From the NCBI GenBank assembly GCA_002409785.1, contig DHOX01000033.1, positions 1 through 47,110 of the forward strand: a DNA stretch of 47,110 nucleotides. Direction: 5' to 3'. Positions 34,828 to 44,033 of the stretch are shown here, piece after piece. Numbering within the stretch: position 1 is the first letter of the stretch; each line of letters begins with the position of its first letter. The translations under genes were made by a program, and so were the position numbers. This stretch comes from Prevotella sp. UBA5379. Its GTDB lineage: Bacteria; Bacteroidota; Bacteroidia; Bacteroidales; Bacteroidaceae. Under the pieces are notes generated by a model, which saw only the letters and a list, made by a program, of their open reading frames with translations, ran no database searches and was not told the DNA's origin.

Positions 34828-35775
34828 ATGACAAAGATTGCAAAAAATATTACGGAATTGATCGGCCATACCCCCTTGGTAGAGTTAGCCAAATATTCTG
34901 CCTTCAGAGGTCTGAAGAAACCGGTCATTGCAAAAGTTGAATCCTTCAACCCAGGAGGAAGCATCAAGGACCGTATCGCCCTTGCGATGATTCAAGACGC
35001 AGAAAAGAAGGGTACGCTCAAGCCAGGCGCGACAATCATTGAGCCGACCAGTGGGAATACGGGTGTAGGTCTCGCTTTGATGGCAGCCGTAAAAGGTTAT
35101 AAGCTGATACTGACCATGCCGGAGACCATGAGCATCGAACGCAGGAACCTCGTAAAAGCATACGGAGCCCAGGTGAAGTTGACCAGTGGCCGTGATGGGA
35201 TGACAGGAGCCATCCAGGCAGCCAACACACTCAGGGATTCCATTCCCGGCGCCGTCATTTTGGGGCAATTTGACAACCCCGCCAATCCGAAGGCCCACTA
35301 TGAGACTACAGGACAGGAGATATGGGCAGACACCGATGGAAAAGTAGACATCTTCGTAGCCGGCGTCGGCACCGGCGGTACAATCTCCGGTGTGGCAAAG
35401 GCTCTGAAAGAGAAGAACCCGGAGATAAAGATCATCGCCGTCGAACCCTCCACCTCACCGGTACTCAATGGCGGCAAAAGCGGTCCCCACAAGATCCAGG
35501 GTATCGGAGCCGGATTCATTCCGAAGACTTACGATGCCGCCCTCATTGACGAAGTCATCGACGTAGATAATGATGCCGCCATCCTTGCCGGACGCCAACT
35601 GGCACAGCAAGAAGGACTGCTGGTAGGAATCTCTTCCGGTGCGGCAGCCTTTGCTGCTACTGAGATAGCCAGGCGGCCGGGGAATGGCAACAAGACCATT
35701 GTCACCCTGCTCCCTGATACAGGAGAGCGTTACCTGTCGACGGTCCTCTATGCCTTCGACGAATATCCTCTATAA
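34828..35775 (+). CDS. cysK: Cysteine synthase (O-acetylserine sulfhydrylase)
   Basis: The 315-residue fold-type II PLP enzyme makes cysteine from O-acetylserine and sulfide. The PLP lysine is K47 in FNPGGSIKDR. The substrate loop EPTSGNTGVGLA lies near 71-82, the glycine-rich phosphate-binding loop GVGTGGTISGVAKAL near 178-192, and the C-terminal GISSGAAAFAA is also typical. Unusually for this window the start is preceded by a clear Shine-Dalgarno (AAGGAG). It follows the sulfhydrylase gene by 107 bp and ends at a strong terminator. Confidence 0.96.
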   Translation: MTKIAKNITELIGHTPLVELAKYSAFRGLKKPVIAKVESFNPGGSIKDRIALAMIQDAEKKGTLKPGATIIEPTSGNTGVGLALMAAVKGYKLILTMPETMSIERRNLVKAYGAQVKLTSGRDGMTGAIQAANTLRDSIPGAVILGQFDNPANPKAHYETTGQEIWADTDGKVDIFVAGVGTGGTISGVAKALKEKNPEIKIIAVEPSTSPVLNGGKSGPHKIQGIGAGFIPKTYDAALIDEVIDVDNDAAILAGRQLAQQEGLLVGISSGAAAFAATEIARRPGNGNKTIVTLLPDTGERYLSTVLYAFDEYPL

Positions 35776-35814
35776 AGAGAAGTCAGGAAGGAAACGTTAA
35801 AGAAGGCCATGAAG

Positions 35815-35848
35815 AAGGCGCACTCCCATCAGCGAGTGCGCCTTTTTT
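35815..35848 (+). terminator. Rho-independent terminator of cysK
   Basis: AAGGCGCACTC (35815-35825) pairs perfectly with GAGTGCGCCTT across an 8-nt loop and runs into TTTT. It may also serve the convergent rmuC transcript. Confidence 0.88.
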
Positions 35849-35884
35849 CATAAGATTCCGATAAGGGTCCGTTGCCGCCCCGTC

Positions 35885-37231
35885 TCACCTCTCCAGCAGA
35901 TGGCCCCCCAGACTATCCTTTGGTTCCGGTATAGGTCTGTTGGCATTTTCCTTCGCCCCCAAATCAACCAGTTCTTTAGCTTTCTTTGCGACACTCTGCT
36001 GTCCGGAGATCAATTTATTATCCGCAGAATCATACGCAGCCTGTGACTTCTTAAGCAGATCACCGAGTTTGTCATAGCGCTGGCAGAAATCCCCGAGCCG
36101 GTCCAGGAGCGCCTCAGCCAGGCCAAACACCTTCTGCTGGTTCTCTGCCTGTGTGTTCTGGACCCAGGCAACACGAATCATGTGGAGGATAGCCGTGAGA
36201 TTCTGCTCACTGGTAAGAAACACCTTCTTCTGGAAAGCCTCATCCCAAAGGTGAGGATCATTGACCAGGGCCAACTGCAACGAGGCTTCCACAGGCATGA
36301 ACATGATGACAAAATCAACGGCTTCCCGCGGGCTCTTCACATATTTACTATAATCCTTCTGAGCCAGTTCCCTGACATGGCTGCGGACACTGACCAGATG
36401 TTCTTTCAGATAGCGGTCCTTCTCTTCAGGAGCAGTGGCATTGACATATTTCTCGAAAGCGACCAAGGAGACCTTTGAGTCGATGATCACATCTTCCCCC
36501 TGAGGGTAGTGAAGGATAACGTCAGGGATCATCTGAGCGCCCGTCTGGTCATTCCGTATCGGTTTTCCATCAGCATCACGGAGATGAGCCTGCACGTCAT
36601 ATTCCTTCCCCTCGACCAGTCCCTGGCTGTCCAGGAGATCCCCGAGGATCACCTCCCCCCAGTTGCCCGTCACCTTATTGTCACGGCGCAGCACATTCAC
36701 CAGGGAGTCCGCCTTATCCCCTATGACCTGATTACTTTTCCTCATCTGGTCGATCATCTCACGGAGCCCCGCCTGGCCTGCAGCAGTTTTTATAGAACTG
36801 TCATTCAAGGCTTTACGCATATCCGAGATAGCCGTCTGCAACGGAGCCGTAATATGTCCGACATGCTCCACATTCGCCTCTTTCAACGCCCTGGAATTTT
36901 CTTCCAGCACGGCCCGGGCCGCAATATCCATCTCCTGTTTTGCAGATTTCAACTGCTCAGCGAACTGTCTCTCCTGCTGCCCCTTCAGGTCTGCGAGTTG
37001 TTTCTGGAACGATGCCCCCTGGTCCTGCAGTTGCTTCTCGTACATGGACTTCAACTCTTCCCGCTGGCTGCGGGTATTCTCCGCATCCTCCGTTCTCTGC
37101 CCCTGAAGGATCTCCAACTGCGTATGCGCTTTTCCGACCTCAACCTTCAGCGCAGCCTGAGAACGGCCGGCCAGGAGATAGCCGGCGACAGCGCCAGCTA
37201 AAAGGCCGATTATAAGTAATACTATATCCAT
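35885..37231 (-). CDS. rmuC: RmuC-family recombination-limiting protein
   Basis: The 448-residue protein has one N-terminal membrane helix (about 3-20, VLLIIGLLAGAVAGYLL), a long charged coiled coil at about 25-130 (AALKVEVGKAHTQLEIL onward), and a RmuC domain from about 160 to 420 with NWGEVILGDLLDSQGL, DVILHYPQGEDVIIDSKVS and VDFVIMFMPVE, which has the character of a PD-(D/E)XK-type nuclease core (the D in PDVILHYPQGEDVIIDSK fits). RmuC limits inversion-type recombination in E. coli. It begins 24 bp after the nhaD stop, so the two are probably co-transcribed. The functional link is not obvious. Confidence 0.9.
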   Translation of the reverse strand: MDIVLLIIGLLAGAVAGYLLAGRSQAALKVEVGKAHTQLEILQGQRTEDAENTRSQREELKSMYEKQLQDQGASFQKQLADLKGQQERQFAEQLKSAKQEMDIAARAVLEENSRALKEANVEHVGHITAPLQTAISDMRKALNDSSIKTAAGQAGLREMIDQMRKSNQVIGDKADSLVNVLRRDNKVTGNWGEVILGDLLDSQGLVEGKEYDVQAHLRDADGKPIRNDQTGAQMIPDVILHYPQGEDVIIDSKVSLVAFEKYVNATAPEEKDRYLKEHLVSVRSHVRELAQKDYSKYVKSPREAVDFVIMFMPVEASLQLALVNDPHLWDEAFQKKVFLTSEQNLTAILHMIRVAWVQNTQAENQQKVFGLAEALLDRLGDFCQRYDKLGDLLKKSQAAYDSADNKLISGQQSVAKKAKELVDLGAKENANRPIPEPKDSLGGHLLER

Positions 37232-37255
37232 TATTTACCTCCCAAGAATATTCCG

Positions 37256-38620
37256 TTAATGCAAGACAACCATATAATTCCGGATCAGCCAGTAAGAAAA
37301 GATTCCCGCGACATAACCCACCAGAGCTATCCAACTCACATGCTTCATATACCAGCCGAAAGTAATCTTCTCCAGTCCCATGACCACGACCCCCGCGGCG
37401 CTTCCGATGATCAGGATAGAGCCGCCGACCCCTGCACAATAGGCCAGCAGTTGCCAGAAGACCCCGTTTACCGCCATATCTCCTATTGCCTGTACAGGGT
37501 ACATCCCCATACAACCGGCAACCAGGGGCACATTATCAATGACACTGGAGATCAGTCCGATAATACCGGTTACCATATAATGATTGCCGTTAAAAGTAAC
37601 GTTCAGGCCCTGTCCCAGTATTTTCAGGGCACCGATCTCTTCCAGGCAGGCCACTGCCATCAGCACCCCCAGGAAGAAGAGGATGGTAGAAAGGTCAATA
37701 TGAGACAACAGACTGGCCACCCTCCTGACGAAAGACTTTCTGCCTGTCAGGCGATGGAGACGGCGATAGAACAGTTCAGTGACGATCCAGAGGATGCTCA
37801 GCACAAGAAGGATGCCCACAAATGGAGGAAGATTCGTCAAGGTCTTGAATACAGGAACGAAAATCAAACCGCCGACCCCAAGGAAGAAGATGGTCTTGCG
37901 CTGCCGCCCGGAGAAATCCAGCACCTGATATTCAGGTTCCTCAGAAATCGGAATGTCCTCAGGAGTTTCCAGGTTCCCCGTGAGCTGGGTCTGGAGGATC
38001 AGGGCAGGGATGACCACCGAAATGACCGACGGGATGAAGACCTCCGAGAGGACTCCTGCAGGAGTGATCAGGTTCTTGTTCCATAGCATGATCGTCGTCA
38101 CGTCACCGATAGGAGAAAAAGCCCCGCCCGAATTTGCCGCCAGGATAACCATAGAGTCATAGATCAGACGGTCCTTCCGGTTAGAGGTGAGCTTACGAAG
38201 GATCATGATCATTACGATGCTGGTGGTCATATTATCCAGTATGGCAGAAAGAAAGAAAGTCATAAAGGTGATTTTCCACAACAACGACCGCTTGCTCTTT
38301 GTCTTCATCACCTTCCGCACCCAGTCAAACCCACCGTTCTGGTCCACGATTTCCACAATCGTCATGGCCCCCATGAGGAAGAAGAGTGTCGTAGAAGTGC
38401 TCCCCAGATGCCGCTCTATCGTCTGGTTAACCACGGCAGGAATATCAGCTGCCGGAACACCGGGATTATAAATCCCCGGATTGACCATATACAACGTCCA
38501 GCAGGCAGCAAACATCAACAATGCTACAGCCGACTTATTCACTTTCGTCACGCTCTCCAAGGCTATGAAAAGATAACCTACACAGAACACGACCACGATA
38601 ACGACAGATAATGTAGACAT
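37256..38620 (-). CDS. nhaD: NhaD-type Na+/H+ antiporter
   Basis: The start is placed at the ATG at 38618-38620 (454 residues, beginning MSTLSVVIVVVFCVG), which fits the membrane-protein N-terminus; the same frame has earlier Met codons up to 38671 that would add 17 hydrophilic residues. About 12 hydrophobic helices are visible. The NhaD/ArsB-superfamily core motifs are LDNMTTSIVMIMIL (about 124) and NSGGAFSPIGDVTTIMLW, with the second-half partner SVIDNVPLVAGC. It exports sodium against protons at the inner membrane for pH and salt balance. It is the first gene of the nhaD-rmuC unit. Confidence 0.9.
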   Translation of the reverse strand: MSTLSVVIVVVFCVGYLFIALESVTKVNKSAVALLMFAACWTLYMVNPGIYNPGVPAADIPAVVNQTIERHLGSTSTTLFFLMGAMTIVEIVDQNGGFDWVRKVMKTKSKRSLLWKITFMTFFLSAILDNMTTSIVMIMILRKLTSNRKDRLIYDSMVILAANSGGAFSPIGDVTTIMLWNKNLITPAGVLSEVFIPSVISVVIPALILQTQLTGNLETPEDIPISEEPEYQVLDFSGRQRKTIFFLGVGGLIFVPVFKTLTNLPPFVGILLVLSILWIVTELFYRRLHRLTGRKSFVRRVASLLSHIDLSTILFFLGVLMAVACLEEIGALKILGQGLNVTFNGNHYMVTGIIGLISSVIDNVPLVAGCMGMYPVQAIGDMAVNGVFWQLLAYCAGVGGSILIIGSAAGVVVMGLEKITFGWYMKHVSWIALVGYVAGIFSYWLIRNYMVVLH

Positions 38621-38701
38621 ACGAACTAAACGATTAAAATTCCTCTCGAAGCAGCTTTCCCCTTCCATCACGATGAAAAGTGCCCTTTGCCATTCTTAAT
38701 G

Positions 38702-38709
38702 CAAAGATA
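38702..38709 (-). promoter_or_regulatory. Candidate -7 element for nhaD-rmuC
   Basis: TATCTTTG on the minus strand fits TAnnTTTG. Transcription would begin near 38696, leaving about 25 nt to the distal ATG (38671) or about 76 nt to the preferred one (38620), so it does not decide the start. Confidence 0.5.
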
Positions 38710-38799
38710 CACAACTTTTCAGAAACAGATGCCATTTCCGACGTTATTCGAAAGCAAGAAAGCACTTTCTCTTACAAAGCAGATTAAATATTCACAGTA

Positions 38800-38831
38800 T
38801 TTGGCTCATTCATTAATTTTTAGTATTTTTG
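38800..38831 (+). promoter_or_regulatory. Promoter of the AraC-family regulator gene
   Basis: -33 TTTG at 38800-38803, 20-bp spacer, -7 TATTTTTG at 38824-38831. This is one of the cleanest matches in the window. Because the -7 box covers 38829, a TTG start there is impossible, which fixes the ATG at 38853 as the start. Confidence 0.65.
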
Positions 38832-38852
38832 TCAGGAAATAGAAGAAATGCC

Positions 38853-39728
38853 ATGCAAACCAGTAAATACCTTGTAGCTAATTCCAGGGATGCCCTCTGG
38901 GGACTTACGATCAGTACTGTGGGTCAAGAGATTATTCTTCCGGGAGAAGAATATCCCACCCATGGCCATGCTGACGGGTATTACTTCAATGTAGAAAAGG
39001 GACGGGTACTCAATGAATACCAGATTCTCTATGAACCTGAAGGAGAAGGCGAATTCCAAAGCGAGCATATCAAACCCGTGAAGATCAAGGCAGGAGATAT
39101 ATTCCTTCTCTTTCCCGGCGAATGGCATTCCTATCATCCTTCAGCAAGCAAAGGCTGGAAGAGTTACTGGATCGGGTTCAAGGGCAAGAATATGGACGAC
39201 CGGATCAAGGCCGGTTTCCTTTCCCCCGCAAAACCCATCTACCATGTAGGATACAGCAGTGACATCATCCGCCTCTATGAAGAGGCTTACCAGACGGCCT
39301 TAAAGGAAGCAGCCTACTCCCAGCAGATGCTGGCAGGCATCGTCAATCATCTCATCGGCATGATGTATTCCCTGGAAAGGAACATCATCCTCAACCGGAA
39401 CCAGGAATATGTCGACATGATCAACCATGCCCGCAAGATGATCCGGGAATCACTGGAAGAGGACCTCTCCATCCAGGAGATCGCCAATCTTATGGGAGTC
39501 AGCTATTCGAATTTCAGAAAACTCTTCAAGGAATTCACCGGCATTGCTCCGGCCACTTACCAGCAGGAGCTCCGCCTGCAAAGGGCAAAAGAACTATTGT
39601 CGACGACCGATTTCAGTATCAAGGAAATAGCCTATCGCCTCCGTTTCGAAACTCCTGACTACTTTTCTTCTAAATTCAAGATCAAGACCGGATGCAAGCC
39701 CAGTGAGTTCAGGCACCGGACCAGGTAA
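38853..39728 (+). CDS. rhaR: AraC-family transcriptional regulator of rhamnose use
   Basis: The 291-residue protein has an N-terminal cupin-like sensing domain (about 5-150; GDIFLLFPGEWHSYHPS is the conserved beta-barrel pattern), a linker, and a C-terminal pair of helix-turn-helix motifs (about 190-285; DLSIQEIANLMGVSYSNFRKLF and FSIKEIAYRLRFETPDYFSS). It lies just upstream of, and in the same direction as, rhaB, so it is the likely rhamnose sensor and activator. In Bacteroides an AraC-type RhaR plays this role. The shared 21-bp-spaced direct repeat at the rhaB and rhaD promoters is its predicted binding site. The start is set by the promoter position. Confidence 0.88.
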   Translation: MQTSKYLVANSRDALWGLTISTVGQEIILPGEEYPTHGHADGYYFNVEKGRVLNEYQILYEPEGEGEFQSEHIKPVKIKAGDIFLLFPGEWHSYHPSASKGWKSYWIGFKGKNMDDRIKAGFLSPAKPIYHVGYSSDIIRLYEEAYQTALKEAAYSQQMLAGIVNHLIGMMYSLERNIILNRNQEYVDMINHARKMIRESLEEDLSIQEIANLMGVSYSNFRKLFKEFTGIAPATYQQELRLQRAKELLSTTDFSIKEIAYRLRFETPDYFSSKFKIKTGCKPSEFRHRTR

Positions 39729-39880
39729 GGCCTGCCGTAAGAGCATTCCCCTACGGACGACTATACAGAAACAAGCACCAGGAAACACCGGCCTTGACCG
39801 CTGGCCTTTCCTGACGGTATGGATCTGAAGAGAAAACAGATGCCGTACCTACCTTTTTCCTCATACAAATACTCACTTTT

Positions 39881-39944
39881 CTCAAATTTTTATGCTTTAA
39901 AATCAAATAATGGAGTTGTATCCTCTCCATTCAGAGTATCTTTG
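39881..39944 (+). promoter_or_regulatory. rhaB promoter with AraC-type operator
   Basis: -7 TATCTTTG at 39937-39944, with only a degenerate -33. Upstream, TCAAA occurs at 39882-39886 and again at 39903-39907, exactly 21 bp apart, and the second copy abuts the -33 position. The 66-bp segment starting at 39881 aligns without gaps to the rhaD promoter (42 identities, 28 of the first 40). Two direct half-sites two helical turns apart next to -33 is the standard layout for an AraC-family class II activator. Confidence 0.65.
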
Positions 39945-39985
39945 TAAAATCAAACTAAACAATACTTAACCACAACTATAAACCG

Positions 39986-41464
39986 ATGACAGAAAAAAGA
40001 AAGTGCTTCTTTGCCGTAGACTTAGGTGCGACGAGTGGCAGAACCATTATTGGAACCCTGCATCAGGGAAAGATGAAACTGGAAGAGTTGACTCGCTTCG
40101 ACAATCATATCATAGAAACAGGCGGTCATTTCTACTGGGATATTTATGCCTTGTATGACGAGATCATACAAGGACTGAAACTTGCACACGACCGCCAGAT
40201 CCCGGTCGGGAGTATCGGTATCGACACATGGGGATGTGATTTCGTCTTCGTGGGCCAGGACGGTGCCCTGATGCGGAACCCGATGTCCTACCGTGACCCA
40301 TGTACCATGGAGATTATGGATGACTATTTCAGGAAGGCCGTCTCAAAAGAGGAGGTGTATGAAAGAACCGGAATACAATTCATGAATTTCAATTCACTTT
40401 TCCAACTCTATCAGATGAAAGAGTCGGGGAATTCGGCCATGAGACATGCCAGCAAGGTCCTTTTCATCCCGGATGCGCTGAGTTATATGCTGACAGGCAA
40501 AGCCATCTGTGAATATACGGTATCGTCCACCTCCCAGCTCCTTAACCCGAAGAGTGGAGACCTGGATGACAAACTCCTTCAGAGTATAGGACTGCGACGG
40601 GATCAATTTGGCAAGATGACCCCTCCGGCTACCGTCATCGGACCTCTGACCAAGGAAATCCAGGGGCTGACGGGACTGGGGGCCGTCCCGGTGATCGCCG
40701 TTGCCGGCCATGATACCGCCAGCGCAGTGGCTGCAGTCCCCGCCACAGATGAGAAATTCGCCTATCTGAGTTCCGGAACCTGGAGCCTGATGGGAATAGA
40801 AAACCGGGGGGCCATCATCAACAAGAAGAGTTTCCAACTTAACTTCACGAATGAAGGAGGAATAGAGGGGACTACCCGCTTTCTGAAAAACATCTGTGGA
40901 ATGTGGCTTTACGAGCGCTGTCGGTCAGAATGGCCGGAGCTCAAGAGCCTGGGGCATCAGAAACTCCAGGCTGACGCTGCGCGGGAGACAGGTTTCAGAA
41001 GTCTTATCAATCCAGATGATCCGGTATTCGCAAACCCTGCCTCCATGGAGGTCGCCATCCAGAACTACTGTTCAGAACATCAGGAGCCCGTTCCCCAAAG
41101 TCCTGCTCAGATCTGCCGCTGCATCTTCGACAGTCTGGCACTGCGCTACCGTCAGGTATTCAACTGGCTGAAAGAGTTTGCTCCATTCCCTATCAACACC
41201 CTTCACATCATCGGAGGAGGCTCCCTGAATGTCATGCTGGACCAGTTTACGGCCAATTCCTGCGGCATACCCGTACTGGCCGGTCCGCAGGAAGGCACAG
41301 CCATCGGTAACATCATGCTTCAGGCCAAGGCCTCAGGCGATGTCAGAGACATCCATGAGATGCGAAAGATCATCGCTGACAGCATCGATCTCAGACGCTA
41401 TGAGCCGCAAGACAAGGCACAATGGGATGATGCCTATCGGCAATATCTGGATATTTGCAAATAA
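39986..41464 (+). CDS. rhaB: L-rhamnulokinase
   Basis: The 492-residue FGGY-family kinase phosphorylates L-rhamnulose to rhamnulose-1-phosphate. The N-terminal ATPase-fold motif AVDLGATSGRTIIG is at 10-23, GIDTWGCDFVFV near 76-87, and the second-half GHDTASAVAAVP (near 243) and IIGGGSLNVMLDQFTANS (near 409) form the nucleotide and substrate pocket. It opens the rha operon, 258 bp after the regulator gene, with its own regulated promoter. Confidence 0.94.
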   Translation: MTEKRKCFFAVDLGATSGRTIIGTLHQGKMKLEELTRFDNHIIETGGHFYWDIYALYDEIIQGLKLAHDRQIPVGSIGIDTWGCDFVFVGQDGALMRNPMSYRDPCTMEIMDDYFRKAVSKEEVYERTGIQFMNFNSLFQLYQMKESGNSAMRHASKVLFIPDALSYMLTGKAICEYTVSSTSQLLNPKSGDLDDKLLQSIGLRRDQFGKMTPPATVIGPLTKEIQGLTGLGAVPVIAVAGHDTASAVAAVPATDEKFAYLSSGTWSLMGIENRGAIINKKSFQLNFTNEGGIEGTTRFLKNICGMWLYERCRSEWPELKSLGHQKLQADAARETGFRSLINPDDPVFANPASMEVAIQNYCSEHQEPVPQSPAQICRCIFDSLALRYRQVFNWLKEFAPFPINTLHIIGGGSLNVMLDQFTANSCGIPVLAGPQEGTAIGNIMLQAKASGDVRDIHEMRKIIADSIDLRRYEPQDKAQWDDAYRQYLDICK

Positions 41465-41594
41465 GGATCGTCAGAAGATCTCCTTCCTTAAACGCTCCCT
41501 GACAAGCCGCAGAAACGGCATATTTGACAGGCATCAGCCGGAGGAAGAAGGTGAAAAAACAATATTAATAACTAAAAAATTAAACCAAACAATT

Positions 41595-42848
41595 ATGAAA
41601 TCAGAAACTATTGAGAAAAATTACCAGATTGCAAAAGAACGCTACGCCTCATTAGGTGTAGATACTGACAAGGCTATTGAGGTATTGCAGAAAACTCCTA
41701 TCTCCCTGCACTGCTGGCAGGCTGATGATGTCATCGGTTTTGAGCGCAATGAAGCCCTCTCCGGCGGCATCCAGACCACGGGTAACTACCCCGGCCGTGC
41801 CCGCAACGTAGCAGAAGTACGTCAGGACATTGAAAAGGTCGTTTCCCTTCTTGGCGGAACTTTCCGCCTGAACCTTCATGAAACCTACGGTGAATTCGGC
41901 AGCAAATTCGTAGACCGTGACCAGTGCGAGCCAAAGCATTTCACAGGATGGATGCAATGGGCCAAAGAGCACAATATGAAACTCGATTTCAACTCCACCT
42001 CTTTCTCCCATCCGAAGAGCGGCTATCTCTCTCTGGCCAATCCGGATAAGGAGATCCGCGATTTCTGGATCGAGCATACCAAGCGTTGCCGCCGCATAGC
42101 CAACGCCATGGGCAAATATCAGGGCGATCCCTGCATCATGAATATCTGGATCCATGACGGGTCCAAGGACTATACCGTGGAACGCTCCCGTTACCGCCAG
42201 ATTCTGAAAGACTCCCTAGATGACATCCTCTCCGAGAAACTTCCGGATATGAAGACCTGTCTGGAAGCCAAACTTTTCGGTATCGGACTGGAAGCCTACA
42301 CTGTAGGTTCACACGATTTCTATGCCGGATACTGTTCCAAGAACAATGTGATCTACACCCTGGATACCGGTCATTACGAGCCAACGGAGAATGTCTCTGA
42401 CGCCATCTCCGCCCTGCTGCTGTTTGTTCCGGAACTGATGCTGCATGTCAGCCGTCCCATGCACTGGGACTCCGACCATGTAACCATCTTCGATGACAAG
42501 ACCCGCGACCTGTTTGCAGAGGTCGTACGTGCCGACGCCCTCAAGCGCACCCACATCGGCCTGGACTACTTTGATGCCTCCATCAACCGTATCGGCGCCT
42601 ATATCATCGGTGCGCGGGCTACGCAGAAATCACTTCTGCAGGCACTTCTGGAGCCACTGCCCACACTGCGCAAATATGAGGATGACGGTAAATGGTTTGA
42701 GCGTCTGGCTCTTCTTGAAGAAGAGAAGACCCTTCCATTAGGAGCGGTTTATGATTACTTCAACTACAAGAACAACAAACCCGTAGCTGAAGAGTATATC
42801 CCGGATGTAGAGAAATACGAATCTGACGTACTGTCAAAGCGCAGCTGA
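41595..42848 (+). CDS. rhaA: L-rhamnose isomerase
   Basis: The correct start is the ATG at 41595 (417 residues, MKSETIEKNYQIAKERYASLG), the usual RhaA length and N-terminus. A longer open frame begins at 41229, but it overlaps rhaB out of frame and has no family character. Family features include ALHCWQADDV-like LHCWQADDVIGFE, GNYPGRARNVAEVRQDIE, NIWIHDGSKDYTVERSRYR and DTGHYEPTE, with the metal-binding glutamate/aspartate/histidine residues in the barrel. It interconverts L-rhamnose and L-rhamnulose. The ATG follows an A/T-rich leader typical of Bacteroidetes. Confidence 0.95.
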   Translation: MKSETIEKNYQIAKERYASLGVDTDKAIEVLQKTPISLHCWQADDVIGFERNEALSGGIQTTGNYPGRARNVAEVRQDIEKVVSLLGGTFRLNLHETYGEFGSKFVDRDQCEPKHFTGWMQWAKEHNMKLDFNSTSFSHPKSGYLSLANPDKEIRDFWIEHTKRCRRIANAMGKYQGDPCIMNIWIHDGSKDYTVERSRYRQILKDSLDDILSEKLPDMKTCLEAKLFGIGLEAYTVGSHDFYAGYCSKNNVIYTLDTGHYEPTENVSDAISALLLFVPELMLHVSRPMHWDSDHVTIFDDKTRDLFAEVVRADALKRTHIGLDYFDASINRIGAYIIGARATQKSLLQALLEPLPTLRKYEDDGKWFERLALLEEEKTLPLGAVYDYFNYKNNKPVAEEYIPDVEKYESDVLSKRS

Positions 42849-43885
42849 TGGAAATTCTCTTTGGATTACTGATCATAGCAGCCGGGGCATTCTGCCAGTC
42901 GAGCTGCTATGTTCCCATCAACAAGATCAAGAACTGGAGTTGGGAAAGCTACTGGCTCGTGCAGGGTGTATTTGCATGGCTTATCCTCCCCTTCTTAGGA
43001 GCGTTGCTGGCTATACCTGAAGGAGAGTCACTCTTTGGCCTCTTTGCAAGTGCCGATTCCTTCCATCTATGGATGACGATACTCTTCGGAGCGCTCTGGG
43101 GTGTCGGAGGTTTAACCTTCGGTCTTTCCATGCGCTATTTAGGAGTAGCCCTGGGACAGTCCATCGCTCTGGGAACATGTGCAGGACTGGGGACAATCAT
43201 GGGACCGGTACTGCTTAATCTCTTCTTCCCCGAACTCAATGCACTGAGTTCACTGACCTTCGCCGTTATTTTCGGCGTTATCGTCACGCTGGTCGGCATC
43301 GCTATCATCGGTATTGCCGGCAAGATGAAAGCCAACAGTCTTCTCAAGAGAGAGAATCAAGAAACCGTCAAGGACTTCAACTTCCCTAAGGGAATTGCCA
43401 TAGCACTCCTCTCCGGTTTCATGAGCGGATGTTTCAACGTGGGACTTGAATTTGGAAAGGACATCAACTTCGGTGATCTGACCAATCCGATGTTCAAGAC
43501 ACTACCGGCAACATTTCTCGTTACGTTAGGAGGTTTCGTTACCAATGCTCTCTACTGTTTCTACCAGAATCAGAAGAATCATACCTGGGGGGACTATAAG
43601 AAGGGAAATGTATGGGGGAACAATATCCTTTTCTGTGCCCTGGCAGGTGCCCTCTGGTACAGTCAGTTCTTCGGCCTCTCACTGGGAAAAGGATTCCTGA
43701 CCTCTTCTCCTACATTGATGACACTGGCCTTCTGCATTCTGATGTCCCTCAACGTAGTATTCTCCAATGTCTGGGGGATTATCCTGAAGGAATGGAAAGG
43801 GTGTTCCAGAAAGACGATCACCGTCCTGGTACTCGGCATTATCGTACTGGTCATTTCCTGTTTCGTGCCTCAATTACTAAAGTAA
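42848..43885 (+). CDS. rhaT: L-rhamnose/H+ symporter
   Basis: The 345-residue transporter has ten membrane helices and the RhaT signature (AGAFCQSSCYVPINKIKNWSWESYW at the start, split here into its known parts; GGLTFGLSMRYLGVALGQSIALG; LSGFMSGCFNVGLEFGK). It belongs to the drug/metabolite transporter superfamily and takes up L-rhamnose with a proton. Its start overlaps the rhaA stop by one base (TGATG), so it is translationally coupled to the isomerase. A terminator lies 20 bp past its stop. Confidence 0.94.
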   Translation: MEILFGLLIIAAGAFCQSSCYVPINKIKNWSWESYWLVQGVFAWLILPFLGALLAIPEGESLFGLFASADSFHLWMTILFGALWGVGGLTFGLSMRYLGVALGQSIALGTCAGLGTIMGPVLLNLFFPELNALSSLTFAVIFGVIVTLVGIAIIGIAGKMKANSLLKRENQETVKDFNFPKGIAIALLSGFMSGCFNVGLEFGKDINFGDLTNPMFKTLPATFLVTLGGFVTNALYCFYQNQKNHTWGDYKKGNVWGNNILFCALAGALWYSQFFGLSLGKGFLTSSPTLMTLAFCILMSLNVVFSNVWGIILKEWKGCSRKTITVLVLGIIVLVISCFVPQLLK

Positions 43886-43905
43886 AAACAAGTATTTATA
43901 ACCTT

Positions 43906-43944
43906 AACTCCCGGGCACGACAAACGTCATACCCGGGAGTTTTT
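43906..43944 (+). terminator. Rho-independent terminator of the rha operon
   Basis: AACTCCCGGG (43906-43915) pairs with CCCGGGAGTT (43932-43941) and runs into TTTT. It lies 20 bp after the rhaT stop. Confidence 0.85.
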
Positions 43945-43954
43945 GATGAACGAT

Positions 43955-43990
43955 AAAACCCGAATACTATCAAAGTTACATCCGGGTTCT
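43955..43990 (-). terminator. Terminator of rhaD
   Basis: On the minus strand AACCCG/CGGGTT arms (43983-43988 and 43957-43962) flank a 20-nt loop and continue into TT, 46 bp after the rhaD stop. The stem is short, so confidence is moderate. Confidence 0.5.
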
Positions 43991-44033
43991 TCTATCAACT
44001 ATATGTAAAATATCTATCTTAAAGATTTCTCTA

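Noticed and set aside
38829..38852. TTG start for the AraC-type regulator
   Set aside because: It lies inside the -7 promoter box, so it cannot be in the transcript.
41229..41594. 122-codon upstream extension of rhaA
   Set aside because: It overlaps rhaB out of frame and is not part of the isomerase family; the ATG at 41595 gives the expected length.
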